A stretch of 64,000 nt of DNA, taken from the NCBI GenBank assembly GCA_900323505.1, contig OOIN01000011.1, forward strand, positions 620,001 through 684,000, written 5' to 3'. The notes under the pieces are model-generated. The model was not told the origin of the DNA. It saw only the letters and a program-made list of their open reading frames with translations, and ran no database searches. Below are positions 1 to 9,796 of the stretch, one piece after another (within the stretch, counting starts at the first letter, position 1; each line of letters begins with the position of its first letter). The DNA is from Ustilago trichophora (lineage: Eukaryota > Basidiomycota > Ustilaginomycetes > Ustilaginales > Ustilaginaceae). The translations under genes and the position numbers were made by a program.

Positions 1-703
1 AAGCGTCCTCCCTCTTTCGAATCTGGAAGACAACCTTCCGCATGAGCGCATCGCAAAGCTTATGGACAGACGTGGGCGGGAGAGTGAGCTGCGAGAAGTC
101 TCCTGTTAGCGCCACACGTTTTAGCTTCGGCAAAAAGAAAATGTTCAGGGTGCAGCTCGATAGCCGCCTTGCCTCGCTTGATACCGACCCTTTCCCTTTC
201 CCCCTCGGTTATGGAACCGTACGCTGATTGTCCAACGTGTTACGCCAAGCCAGGCGACACTCACTACAGGTGACTTGTCTTCTGCAAAGCATCGCTCACG
301 TTGTTGTCACGAAGCGAAGCAGCTAGCGTCCGGCACAAAGCGTTCCGTGTCCACGACGCGCAACCGTCAAGATAAGCTCTCTTTGAGGTCTCCATTGCGC
401 CCGCGATGGACAGGAACGTGCGGATGATGCACCAAGCGAAGTGTTCATAGGTGTGGGGGGGATTCGGAGGATGTTCGGAAGTGCTAAAAAGTGTCGCTTA
501 GATTGTTGTCCTTTGCTCGGCTCAATCTCACAACATCGCCGGGCACGCTCTATATGGTGTGGACTTATGTTCTGCCTCTCAGGAGGATCATCCCGCTGAT
601 TCATAGGTTGGAACGCTCTCAAGCATGGTCACGTTGAAGATGTATGTGTTTAGATTGCTGCGAAGCCTACTAAAGGAAAGAGTTTGCGCCCCCACCATTG
701 GCA
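1..703. other. Left-edge stretch without a supported gene
   Basis: The reading frames here are short, overlap one another on both strands and match no family that I recognise. The right-hand part probably carries the 3' untranslated region of the minus-strand polymerase subunit gene that ends at 704. A gene cut by the window edge cannot be excluded. Confidence 0.5.
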
Positions 704-2925
704 TCAGTTCATCGGAAGCTCACTGTGGTGCAGAAGAAAGAAGGGAAGAAGAACGAGTCAGCATGGTTACTACAGGGCGCAATCGAGCCGAAATGGGGAG
801 TTGCTTACCTTGGTTCAGTGCGACGAGTGGCCGGATAGTAGGTGGTCCAAGCAAAAGTGTTTCCTGATCTGAAAGAGCCCGGGTTGACCACATGACATCC
901 TTCGTAGGTCAGTTCGTACCGGTCATATGCGTCTGCAAGCACCAGCTGTGAAGAGTGAATTCACGTTCATCGAAACACCAAAGGAAAACTGGGTCAGTAA
1001 AAGCGCTCCGCAAGAGATGATCAAGTAGTTGGCACTCACAGCAGTGGGCATAGGATACAAGCTCAACGAATGATCATGATCCCAAAGCACCGGTCTGATC
1101 CTCTGTGCCAACGGCACAAGATGTGCTTGATCCAGTACGGTTGACACCAAGAACTTCTTCAAGTCTCTTTCCTGCTGTTCTCGTTCTTCTCGTTCCTGTT
1201 CTTGCGTCTCGTCTTTGATTCGAACCGTGTTGCGGAGGAATCGCGTCATGGTGTCGTCGCGGTAGATGACGATCTGCTGAGAGAAGTACGAGATGCGACA
1301 TGGATTCGAGGCGAGATGGATGGTGGCGTGCAAAGGGGTGAGTTTGGAAAGCAGCGGTTGGACTAGAAGTTGCGGAAGTGGCGGACGTGGGACAAGGGAG
1401 GTGTTGAATGGATCTGACGGGCCTGGCACGAGGATGATGTGGCTGGTACGGACCACAGAAGGGAATGCAGAGAGGGTCTCGGCGAGAGTGGCGAAACCGG
1501 CTTTTGGAACCGCGTGTAAGACCATTTACGAAAGAACACGTGGATAGAGATGTCAGCGCACCAAACCGCCAGCACGGAAGCCCTGAAAGTGAAGACAAAC
1601 TTACCTTTGTACTTGTCGACCATGTCCGCGGACGAATACTGCTGACTTGCAAAGTTGCCGCACAATACCAAGGCGAACGGAATGAAATCGGCGTCCACAT
1701 AACCCTGCAAGACAGTTGCGAACGCCGACATGGTCTTTTGATGATCCAGATGAAGATCAGAAAAGATGACGAAGCAGAGATCGGAGTGATTTGCCTCGTG
1801 CACTTGGAACGCAGCCTCATCCTTGACCGAGATTGCTCCTCTCCACTGTGCCGTAGCAGCTGCCCGACTTGCCGCTGAAGAAGCCGAAGCAACTGTCGGA
1901 TGCTGTGGTGCACCCAGAAAGTCGGTATGCGCATGAATCGACCTTGCCTGCGCCCGGGTTTCACTGGGTGGATGGCCAATTGCAAACACACGAATGCGCT
2001 CTTCCACTGTATACTCGCCTTCGACGAGGATCAGACTTCCTTCGGTGAAAATGCCTTCTCCCGGAATTGCATTCTGCAAATCCAGGCCTACGGTGCCATC
2101 GGCATCTTCAAGCTCGTACCTGCCATCGGAGGAGGTGCTGAGCATTCCAAAGAGCAAGAAACGATGTCCCTGTCGGCCAAGCAGATTCTTGGTCGAGGTG
2201 AGCTTCATGAATCCGTCAGCTCCCTGGTTGCGCGAAGACGACGATGCGGTTGGGATCGCAAGCGGCGGACAGAAGTTTTCATTTCTCGAGATGACACTCT
2301 TGAGGATATGATAGCGTTGACGTGGGAATGTCGAGCGGGCGGATGCGGTTGGCAAGACGGTTGCTGGCAATGATGCTGGCTCGAACACCTTGCGAATGGG
2401 ATCGAAGGCGAGTTTGGGCTGTGTGAATGCTGAGTGGACCCCAAAGTAGCGATGCGGGTCGGGCAGCTCTCCGTCCGTCAGCTCGTGAGGATGTCGATGT
2501 GCGCCATTTGCAGCTATTGACGAGCCAGCGATAGCACCTTGACTAGTATGCGCGGCTGAGTCGGCGACGACGAGTCTCGAGTAGACTTTCTCTAGCTCAG
2601 CTGCTGTGACGACGTCTGATGGTCCCGATTCATCATCTTCGCCCTGCCCGAGGGCACCGTTGCGAACTGACGAGAGTCCTCCTCGAGATGTAGATGGAGC
2701 GGCAGGATCAACATCAGCTTGACCCTCGACAACGCCTTGTGCGAGCGCATCGATGGCTTCCTCCCATTCTAGCGGTTGTTCCAATAGGCCATGTTCCGCC
2801 AGTGTCGATGTGATGAATGCGATGGCGGAGGAGTGTAGCTGGAGTGAGTGCTTTGTGGTGAATACACGGAGGATGGTCCTCCGTAGCTCTGGCGGTGGTA
2901 CCACTGCTGTTGCTGCGTTGGCCAT
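704..2925 (-). CDS. DPB2: DNA polymerase epsilon subunit B (Dpb2/POLE2 family), four exons
   Basis: Non-catalytic B subunit of the leading-strand replicase Pol epsilon; in the family it links the polymerase to the CMG helicase. My model is complement(join(704..722, 809..945, 1040..1500, 1605..2925)), 645 residues. All three introns are GT-AG (GTAAGT at 1604, GTGAGT at 1039, GTAAGC at 808), and the splices join family-like text: [10 protein letters not shown] across intron 1 and [14 protein letters not shown] across intron 2. The inactive calcineurin-like phosphoesterase core is visible ([28 protein letters not shown]), and the C terminus carries the NPGSF motif. The first ATG is at 2925; a longer open frame begins with TTG and was not used. 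Skipping the last intron would stop after TEPR instead of TEPSELPMN. The strong pyrimidine tract and branch site favour splicing. The family is clear; the last exon is the least certain part. Confidence 0.9.
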
Positions 2926-3413
2926 CGTTGTGATCAAGAGGTGTGGTAGGTAGGTAGGAGAAGAGCGAGCAAAATGTCGAACAAGACAAGAAGGTGTTGG
3001 TCTTTGTCAGTTTTGGCACGACACGCGCCCATTCAATTTACGCGACTGTCCGATCCAAATCTGGCGCAATCGGATTCCCGATTATGGGATCATTCGCAAT
3101 TACGCTCAAGGGGACAGCACATGTGGAGGCCGAACCGCAATATTTAGCAGCTCTCGGTCAAGGTGTCTGTCGAACGACATTCATCATCGAACAGAGGGTC
3201 GTTCTTGCAGCAGCCGTGCAATCCGACAATGCAGCGAAACTGCCGGAGATGTAGCGGCTGCGCTCGAGTCCTCGCTCCGTCAACGGACGGGAAGACATCA
3301 CTCTCTAAGGGTTTCCAACACAGCTCCTCGTCGTACCACCATCACTGCGGATTGCAACTCTCTCATTCTACAACAAGGTGACGCTTCTTGTCAATACACC
3401 ACACCTTTTCGCC
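2926..3413. promoter_or_regulatory. Divergent intergenic region between DPB2 and the alcohol dehydrogenase gene
   Basis: About 490 bp separate the two start codons, so this stretch must hold both promoters and both 5' untranslated regions. I see no clear TATA box or named binding site, and no coding signal. Confidence 0.45.
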
Positions 3414-4583
3414 ATGACAACCTCGAATAAACCAGCCACAGCGGCATCCAACGTGCCCAAGGTTATGAAAGCACTCCGCATCGAAGAATTCAACGCCGAC
3501 CCGCCCTATGTTTTGCGCCACGATGTCCCCGTTCCCGAAGTTGGCCCCAACGATGTGCTCATGCGAATTGCCACTGCCGGCTACTGCCACACCGAAATGA
3601 TGGTTGCTCGTGGTGACTTTGCCCCCAAGTCACGCAACCCTCTTCCTCTAATTCCCTCGCACGAGCCTACTGGAATCGTCGTGGCACTCGGCTCCAATGC
3701 CGCTTCCCAGCCAGCAGGCGGCAAAGCCAGCAACGATGACAAAACTACTTGCGTCCCTCTGAAGCTTGGCGATCGCGTGGGCTGCGTCACCTTTCGCGAC
3801 TACTGTGGCACGTGCGACGAGTGCAAGCGCGGCACACCCAAGTACTGCACCAACCAAGACATGGTTGGCGTCACTGCCGACGGCGCTTTCGCGGAATACA
3901 TGCGTGCTGACTATCGATCTTGCGTTGTGCTTCCCCAATCGCTCGATTTCGACTCTGCCGCTCCACTCTTTTGTGCCGGTGCAACCATCTACACGGCCAT
4001 CGTAAACTGTCGACTCGAACCAGGTCAGACGCTCGCCATCATCGGCGCAGGAGCACTTGGCCATCTCGGTGTGCAGTTTGCCAAGTGTCTCGGCTATAAG
4101 GTCTGGCTCTTTGACGCACGCAATGCTCCATTGGAGATGTGCAGGTCGCTTCCCTACCCTCCAGACAAGACGGTCAATTCGGGCAAGATCGATGGCCACG
4201 ACGAAGCCGCCGTGGAGAAGCTGGTCAAGGAGCAGCTCGACGGCAGCAGAGCGGACGCGACCATCATGGCGACAGACGTGATTTCAGCGCACGAGTTTGG
4301 TCTCGCCATCACAAAGAACCACGGTCTCTTCATGGTCGTCGGACAGCCCAATGACCCTATTCCAATCCACTACAATCACTTTATCTTCAGAGACATCACA
4401 GTCAAGGGCAGCTTGCTCGGCGATCCAAAGACAACGCGCGAGATGTGCGAGCTCGTAGCCAAACACAGGATTCAGGTCAAGACCATCGCATACCCTCTCG
4501 AGGATGTCGACAAGATGCGTGCCGACTACGCAAAGCCCAATCATCAGGGTAAGATGGTCATTCGTGTCAATGCTGATCTTTAG
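3414..4583 (+). CDS. Zinc-dependent alcohol dehydrogenase (MDR superfamily)
   Basis: Medium-chain dehydrogenase of 389 residues, predicted to oxidise or reduce an alcohol/aldehyde pair with NAD(P). Visible features in order: catalytic-zinc cysteine and neighbouring His in GYCHTE (about residue 56), the SHEPTGIV segment, a structural-zinc cluster of four Cys in DYCGTCDECKRGTPKYC, and a Rossmann loop GAGALGHLG (about residue 215) with an acidic residue at the end of the next strand (FDAR), which suggests NAD preference. The frame is open from a GTG at 3378, but the first ATG is at 3414 and I use it. There are no introns. It resembles fungal AdhP/Adh1-type enzymes, but the ELGA-like insert AASQPAGGKASNDD near residue 95 is not typical. 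The true substrate cannot be told from sequence. It converges with the GH18 gene, with 169 bp between the stop codons. Confidence 0.92.
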   Translation: MTTSNKPATAASNVPKVMKALRIEEFNADPPYVLRHDVPVPEVGPNDVLMRIATAGYCHTEMMVARGDFAPKSRNPLPLIPSHEPTGIVVALGSNAASQPAGGKASNDDKTTCVPLKLGDRVGCVTFRDYCGTCDECKRGTPKYCTNQDMVGVTADGAFAEYMRADYRSCVVLPQSLDFDSAAPLFCAGATIYTAIVNCRLEPGQTLAIIGAGALGHLGVQFAKCLGYKVWLFDARNAPLEMCRSLPYPPDKTVNSGKIDGHDEAAVEKLVKEQLDGSRADATIMATDVISAHEFGLAITKNHGLFMVVGQPNDPIPIHYNHFIFRDITVKGSLLGDPKTTREMCELVAKHRIQVKTIAYPLEDVDKMRADYAKPNHQGKMVIRVNADL

Positions 4584-4752
4584 TTTGCACAAGACAATGG
4601 TTGTTTCCTCAAGCAATGGTCACGGTCTTTGCGCGCGCACACATTTGGTTGGCGTAATTTGGTATCATAACTCAATTGTCCGTGATCAAGAGGGGTCATT
4701 ACAGAGGTCGTGGGTGAAATAAGGATGGGTATCGGAGGAGTCATAGAATCAA

Positions 4753-5904
4753 TCAGCTGAGGCCAGCGGCGTCGGTGATGACACTGAGACGGTGAGGGGT
4801 CATGTGAGGGTATTCCCAGAACATGGCACCGCCCTTCCAACCGTTCTGGACACCTACGTTGAGGCAACCACCGAGAACGGAAGGGCGCATGAATCCATTG
4901 TCGGCATCGCTCTCAATGGCCGGCTTTCCAACGACCAGCTTTTCGAGGGGTACGCCAGCATACTTGTTGATCTCGAAAATACTTGTCAGGGGGAAGTCGT
5001 CGCAGGAGTTCCAAATCAGGCCATCGCACGTCGTGTAACAGTTTGAACCCTGGTTATAGAATTGGACGTTGTAGAAGTCGATCAGATTTCCTACTTGGTC
5101 GTTGATCATCTTGTAGCCTTGAGGGTATTGTGCCTCAGAGAACCAGGGTGCGACCGGTGCGTGGGTGATGATGTAGTCCGGGCTGGGGAGCTCGGCACGG
5201 AGACTCTTGGTGAGAGAGATGAGCCAGTTGGCCGATTTTCCCTGGGCGAAGAGGTCCATCTCTTCATAGTCGACGTCGACACCGTCGAGACCGTGCTTCT
5301 TGACGAAAGCGGCGATGGTCTTGCCGAGCTGGACGGGGTCCTTGCCCATGCTCTGGGGAGTGTCGGTGGCACCAAAGACCGAGACCATCAACTTCATGCC
5401 TGCACCTGCGTAGCGGGACTTGAACCACTTCTTGTCGCCGTCGCTCTTGGCAGCCCACTTGGCAGCGTTGTCGGCAACGCCAAACTTGACGGTCCAGAAG
5501 GCGAGGTTGAAGACGTTGAAGCCAGTGATGTTCCAGTAAGGAGGAGCACCGTAGGACTGGGAAGCGACGTCCTGGTCACCGTAGAGGACGAATCGGGGAG
5601 CAGCTACGCTGTCAATGTCGGCAGTGGGGTAGCCCGAGTCGAGGATCTTGACACCAGGTGCGTTCTTGATGACTTGGACAGGATTGTGCGACTGGCCAAA
5701 CAACGAAGTGAGGGTGGACCAAACACCGTGCGTGACGCGAGCGGGGATGCTGTCGTCGTAAAACTCGGCGGAGGGACCGGCGAGACCGTTGTAGCCGTTG
5801 TAGAGGCTCTGCTGATGAGGAACGGCGGAGACAACGGGGAGGTTGGCAATGGCTGCAGCGGCGGCGGCGACCGCAACGACGGGGGCGGTGGATCCAACGC
5901 GCAT
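4753..5904 (-). CDS. Secreted glycoside hydrolase family 18 protein (chitinase-like)
   Basis: A 383-residue GH18 TIM-barrel protein. Its N terminus (MRVGSTAPVVAVAAAAAAI) is a typical secretion signal, with likely cleavage after the VSA near residue 28. The GH18 catalytic signature DxxDxDxE is present intact as DGVDVDYEE near residue 210, with the last Glu as the acid/base, and barrel-end motifs follow (VQFYNQ, GGAMFWEY). The family hydrolyses beta-1,4-GlcNAc bonds of chitin or the chitobiose core of N-glycans; which of these applies here is undecided. The protein lacks a visible chitin-binding module or GPI signal, so it is probably soluble and extracellular. One unbroken exon; the ATG at 5904 is the only good start. 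A TATAA-like string lies about 237 bp upstream (minus strand, 6141-6145) but is unproven. Confidence 0.92.
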   Translation of the reverse strand: MRVGSTAPVVAVAAAAAAIANLPVVSAVPHQQSLYNGYNGLAGPSAEFYDDSIPARVTHGVWSTLTSLFGQSHNPVQVIKNAPGVKILDSGYPTADIDSVAAPRFVLYGDQDVASQSYGAPPYWNITGFNVFNLAFWTVKFGVADNAAKWAAKSDGDKKWFKSRYAGAGMKLMVSVFGATDTPQSMGKDPVQLGKTIAAFVKKHGLDGVDVDYEEMDLFAQGKSANWLISLTKSLRAELPSPDYIITHAPVAPWFSEAQYPQGYKMINDQVGNLIDFYNVQFYNQGSNCYTTCDGLIWNSCDDFPLTSIFEINKYAGVPLEKLVVGKPAIESDADNGFMRPSVLGGCLNVGVQNGWKGGAMFWEYPHMTPHRLSVITDAAGLS

Positions 5905-8183
5905 TTTGGTGTCAAGGCTTTTAAGATGTAGTCTATTTGTATACTGGCTAGTGGTGGACTATTCCGTAGATGGAGAAGGTGGCGAAGGCCGCTGTTCTTG
6001 GAGAGGAGGTGACTGGGGAAAGGTAGAGTGATGGAAAGGGGATGGAGCAATTGTGTAGGAGAGGAGTGGAGTGGAGTGAGCGAAGCTCGATGAGGAAAGA
6101 GAGGAAAGAAGGACGAAGGATCGTTCCTAACCTCGGCCTCTTATACGCTCTTGCCGGTACGTGGCAGCATGTAGGGTGACCGTGTAGCAACCATCATCTG
6201 TTTGGTAGCACAGCGTGAATAGAGTGAAATTCACAGACCAGCTGGCACTGGAGCCGAGGTTGCTGCCCCTCAGCGACCGCAACTCCGCAAGGTTCGGAAG
6301 ATGGAGTTGAAGAGGGCGGCATAAGCATGGCACCTGGACGGCCCACTGCGAGCCCATGGATTCAACTCCACGACGCATCTTGACAGGAGCAAAGTGCGGC
6401 AAGGAGGCGAATCAACGGGCTCATGCTCATACAAAGGGTCCACATTGCGCATGGCGTCAAGCAGGAACACGAGGGCGAAGCCAAGTTGGGCAGGTAGAAG
6501 CTCTATGCGGAGTTTTAAAAAAAGACTGTCATGGCACATTGTCCTCTTTTATTCGTGCCGAAGGTTTAGGCGGTAACTAGGTAGCATGTTGCAATAGATA
6601 CTGCTTAAGCGCTGCTCATGACACTCAGTTGAGCCAAGACGTTGGTACTCGTCGGTTGTTCCCACGGTATGATCGGAGTGCATTGTCGAGATCTTGCAAG
6701 AGAGCATTGATCGGATGCGCTGCTTGTCAGGAGATGTGGGAATACTTGCTGGGTAAAAACGATCTCGTTGAGCTACCTTTTGACATCAAGCAAATGTACA
6801 GCGGCAACAGAGGCAAAGTTTGAGCATGCGAAAGAAAGCATCCGATGTGTGAGCATCAGCGTGGACGAGGGGTATAGCCGAACCGTCGAACTGTAATCTG
6901 ACGATCGCGAATCGAAGAGCTTCGAATCCGAGAATCTCTACAACCAGAGCGTTCGCCTCTCTGTCCGCGTGCTGCACTGCTGATGATCAGCGAGGTCTGG
7001 TTCCAACGATATGCAATTTATTTGCGGGCCTCCTTGCCGGATCTTGCGGCAGTGCTGTTCGAGATGTTGAACTGAAGGACAGGAGTTTGTGGCATTCCCA
7101 CATCTCGGGATAGTCGGGAATTGAGGCGTGCGAACCATGCCTTGTGAGTGGAAGTTGAACGTCAGCAACCTTGTGGTAGGCCAAACGCCACGAAAAGAAG
7201 GTTGGCAGAGGTTAAGCGCCAGGCGAGACAGGGGTCCTTTCTCGTGGCAGCACTTGCGTATGCTGTAACGAACGCAATGTAGATCTCGACTCGACCCTTT
7301 GTTGCATGAGACCCAAATTCCGTCGGAGGTTGAAACTGTTCCATCAATTGGCCTTTGACGACGTCAGAACCTCATCCTCAAGCTCTTCACACTTTGCATC
7401 TCTGGTCTGAACCATATGGTTGTTGATGATAAAACACCATCGAGCGTCACGGGATGGAGCAACTGCAATGCAAACAGCCCCTCTGCAAAAGGCCCGCAAA
7501 CAAGCAAGGAATTGTGTGCGTGAGTGAACCCGTGTCAAGCAGCTCGAAGCCATCTGCAAGGCAGCAGGACATGGCAAGCATGCAGCCTGCTTTTCAAATG
7601 TGCAACCTAGCTCTTCAATGACGAGCTTACTCCATCAACCGATTCCCACGGATGTTCACCTTCCTAATCAAGCGTCGCTAGAAGCTGCCTTCATGCATGA
7701 TTCAAAGATGCCGGCGTTTCCAGCGTGGTGCCTTTTTTAAAAAATAAAATAAAAAGGCCTGCCAAATTTGGACTTTTGTTGAACCAACTTCTCCTGTCCA
7801 ACATGGCATCGCCCGATTTTCCATGTTTCGGAAAATTCCATCGGCCAAGCGGAGAGGTGCTTATACAGCCAGCACCTGTCGATTTGGGCGATCCCACCCG
7901 AGAATGTAAATGTAGCCAGAAGACGATGTGTAAGCTGACAGATAGAGAAAGCTCGGGACGATGAGAACAGGGCTCTTCAAGATTGGGCTCCAGCTGCCTT
8001 TCGCAGACATTCTACGCCGACCTTGTCTCGTTCACTGCAGCTGTCCTAGCTACGTGAACGGTAGAGATCCTTTGCTGCCTCCTTAGACGACAGAGCTCGT
8101 ACGGTCTCAATGACGGTGCTCAATCGGAATTACATTGGTAGCCGTGCAAGCAGTCACAGGCAAAATACGCACACATACCAAAA
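5905..8183. other. Intergenic stretch between the GH18 gene and the retrotransposon
   Basis: About 2.3 kb with only short frames, none with recognisable motifs. The left 300 bp are purine-rich on the minus strand and probably contain the GH18 promoter and leader. A 13-nt inverted pair (6731-6743 and 7091-7103) has no extended similarity around it. No RNA gene was seen. Confidence 0.5.
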
Positions 8184-8287
8184 ATCACTCTCAAGAGAGC
8201 ACAGTCAGGTACACATGTCAGGAGAACGAAGTGAGTGAGAAAAAATTTGATTGCCTAACTCGGGAGAGTCGCTTGCGAGCTCCCAGC
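8184..8287 (-). repeat. Split direct repeat B2 (3' terminal copy)
   Basis: This 104-bp segment is repeated at 8582-8685 without any mismatch that I can find; similarity fades after CCCAGC. It is the outer 3' end of the element on the minus strand. Confidence 0.88.
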
Positions 8288-8412
8288 CGTGGCCGTAAGG
8301 GGCACGGATGGTCGAGCGTCGCGTGAAAGCGGGGCGAAAAGCGCGTGAGACCTAACAGACATGACAATCATGCAACTAACATGCAAAGCGTGAACAGGGA
8401 CGGGAGAGGCGG
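8288..8412 (-). other. Unique 125-bp spacer between A2 and B2
   Basis: This stretch separates A2 from B2. In the textbook Ngaro layout these two are adjacent, so the spacer is either part of a longer terminal unit or an insertion. It does not resemble the sequence next to A1. Confidence 0.7.
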
Positions 8413-8582
8413 GTGAGACGAAAAAAGAGCTGTCGACGACGTCGAGCAGCGAATGAGTGATGATGGTGAGAGAAGGAAGAGTGTCGAGTGCGACAACTCT
8501 GAAAAGACAAAGGACACACGTGTACACCGATCCCGTGCTCTCGGCCGAGTGAAGCTAGCGTCTGTTTCACATACGCTCTACA
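8413..8582 (-). repeat. Split direct repeat A2 (internal copy)
   Basis: A 170-bp segment identical over its full length to A1 at 14505-14674. It abuts B1, sharing base 8582, and so forms the internal junction that can template the ends during replication of a circular intermediate. Confidence 0.9.
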
Positions 8583-8685
8583 TCACTCTCAAGAGAGCAC
8601 AGTCAGGTACACATGTCAGGAGAACGAAGTGAGTGAGAAAAAATTTGATTGCCTAACTCGGGAGAGTCGCTTGCGAGCTCCCAGC
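8582..8685 (-). repeat. Split direct repeat B1 (internal copy)
   Basis: A 104-bp copy of B2, lying 94 bp downstream (minus strand) of the recombinase stop codon and directly against A2. Confidence 0.88.
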
Positions 8686-8779
8686 TGTGGCCACATGGTG
8701 TGCGAGTGGCGTACCGCATGGTGTAACGGTCATGAGCTGAGGCTGGAGAGCAAGGACAGGCAATCCCAGAGAAAGGTAA

Positions 8780-9796
8780 TCAGATATCGCGCCAGGCGAC
8801 GGTGTCGAGTGACAAGGGGGCTGTGGCATTGGTGTAGAGCGCCGCCTTGGTGGTGGCGGCGCGATCGGCAGCAGACTTGTCGATGTATCGACGGAAACAG
8901 TCACTTCGCCAACGGCCAAGTCCGCGAATGGTGTCATTGTCGACGCCGTTGGAGGCAGCCCACGTCGCGGCCCCTCGGCGGAAGGAGTGGCCCGAGTAGG
9001 CCAAGGGGTCGATTCCAGAGGCCGCGAGGCACCTGCACAAGGTGTCAACGAAACAAGACCTGTCGAAGGGCTTGCTGTCCTCGAGGATGAAGAGGGGTGC
9101 TGAAGACGGGCGTGACCGGCACACCACATCGAGAGCAGTGACGGCGCAAGTGCTGAGCAGGACGGCTGGTGCCGTGAGCGTGGCCCCCTGCCGGAAGGGA
9201 TCCGTCTTGCTGGCCGGGATGGTGATGGTCGCGAAGGACCTGTCGCTGGCAAAGCAGACCGAACCGACTGTGAGCATATTGTCGGTGTTTTGCGCTTTCC
9301 AAGTGAGCTCTCCTGAGCGGAGGAAGCAAGCAAAGGCGAGGCAAAAGGCGGCACGGAACATCCGACGGTTGTGTGGTGAGGGGCAGACTGTCGGCAGGGC
9401 ACGGAGGAGTTGGCGCAGAAGGGGAAGGGTGATGGCGAGCTTGGCGACAGGGAGCGGAGCACCAACGACTCGCTTGAGGCCTCGAACGACTCTGGCCAGG
9501 CGTTCGGAGTCGAAAACAACTGTGGAGAGGCCAAGGTCGAGGTGCCAAGACTTGATGATGGCGAGGTCACGCTTGACTGTGCTGTAAGTCTTGTTGGCCA
9601 GGTGTTGGGCGGCCACCCATTCGATGAGGAGTGTCTCTGAGGACGGGAAGGGGTGGCAACGTCGTGAAGCGGCGAAGGAGGCGAAGTCGAAGCACACCGT
9701 TGTGGAACGTGCGCGTGTGCTGGAGGCGAGTCCGTTCCAGAGGAGGAAGGCTGCTGGCGACGAGAGGCCTGAGGCCGAGACAAAGGGGGCGGGGGG
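8780..9796 (-). CDS. Tyrosine recombinase domain of the Ngaro-type element
   Basis: This is the phage-integrase-like recombinase that would insert the circular DNA copy without a target duplication. The SAM-like N-terminal part starts with FLLWNGLASSTRA (about 9760). Catalytic residues follow in order: Arg in FLRSGELTW, the beta-hairpin Lys in ASKTDPF, HxxR in HSFRRGAA, Trp in GLGRW, and the nucleophile Tyr in RRYIDKS. All expected positions are filled. The frame is open far upstream of 9697 but has no ATG, and it lies in the -1 frame relative to the RT-RNase H frame. I infer that it is made by a -1 shift near the C-runs at 9785-9796 (coding strand), or that an indel broke a single pol frame there. 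The start given is therefore approximate, but the stop codon at 8780-8782 is firm. Confidence 0.85.
   Translation of the reverse strand, partial: PPAPFVSASGLSSPAAFLLWNGLASSTRARSTTVCFDFASFAASRRCHPFPSSETLLIEWVAAQHLANKTYSTVKRDLAIIKSWHLDLGLSTVVFDSERLARVVRGLKRVVGAPLPVAKLAITLPLLRQLLRALPTVCPSPHNRRMFRAAFCLAFACFLRSGELTWKAQNTDNMLTVGSVCFASDRSFATITIPASKTDPFRQGATLTAPAVLLSTCAVTALDVVCRSRPSSAPLFILEDSKPFDRSCFVDTLCRCLAASGIDPLAYSGHSFRRGAATWAASNGVDNDTIRGLGRWRSDCFRRYIDKSAADRAATTKAALYTNATAPLSLDTVAWRDI

Noticed and set aside
5062..5931. 289-codon plus-strand frame antisense to the GH18 gene
   Set aside because: Val/Gly/Asp-rich shadow of the GH18 codons; no domain, and the minus frame is clearly coding.
6731..7103. 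13-nt inverted pair (GAGATGTGGGAAT and its complement)
   Set aside because: No similarity extends beyond 13 nt and no target duplication is seen, so it is probably chance.
8653..9790. Continuation of the RT frame past the C-run
   Set aside because: Ser/Pro-rich low-complexity translation that overlaps the well-conserved recombinase frame; treated as shadow.
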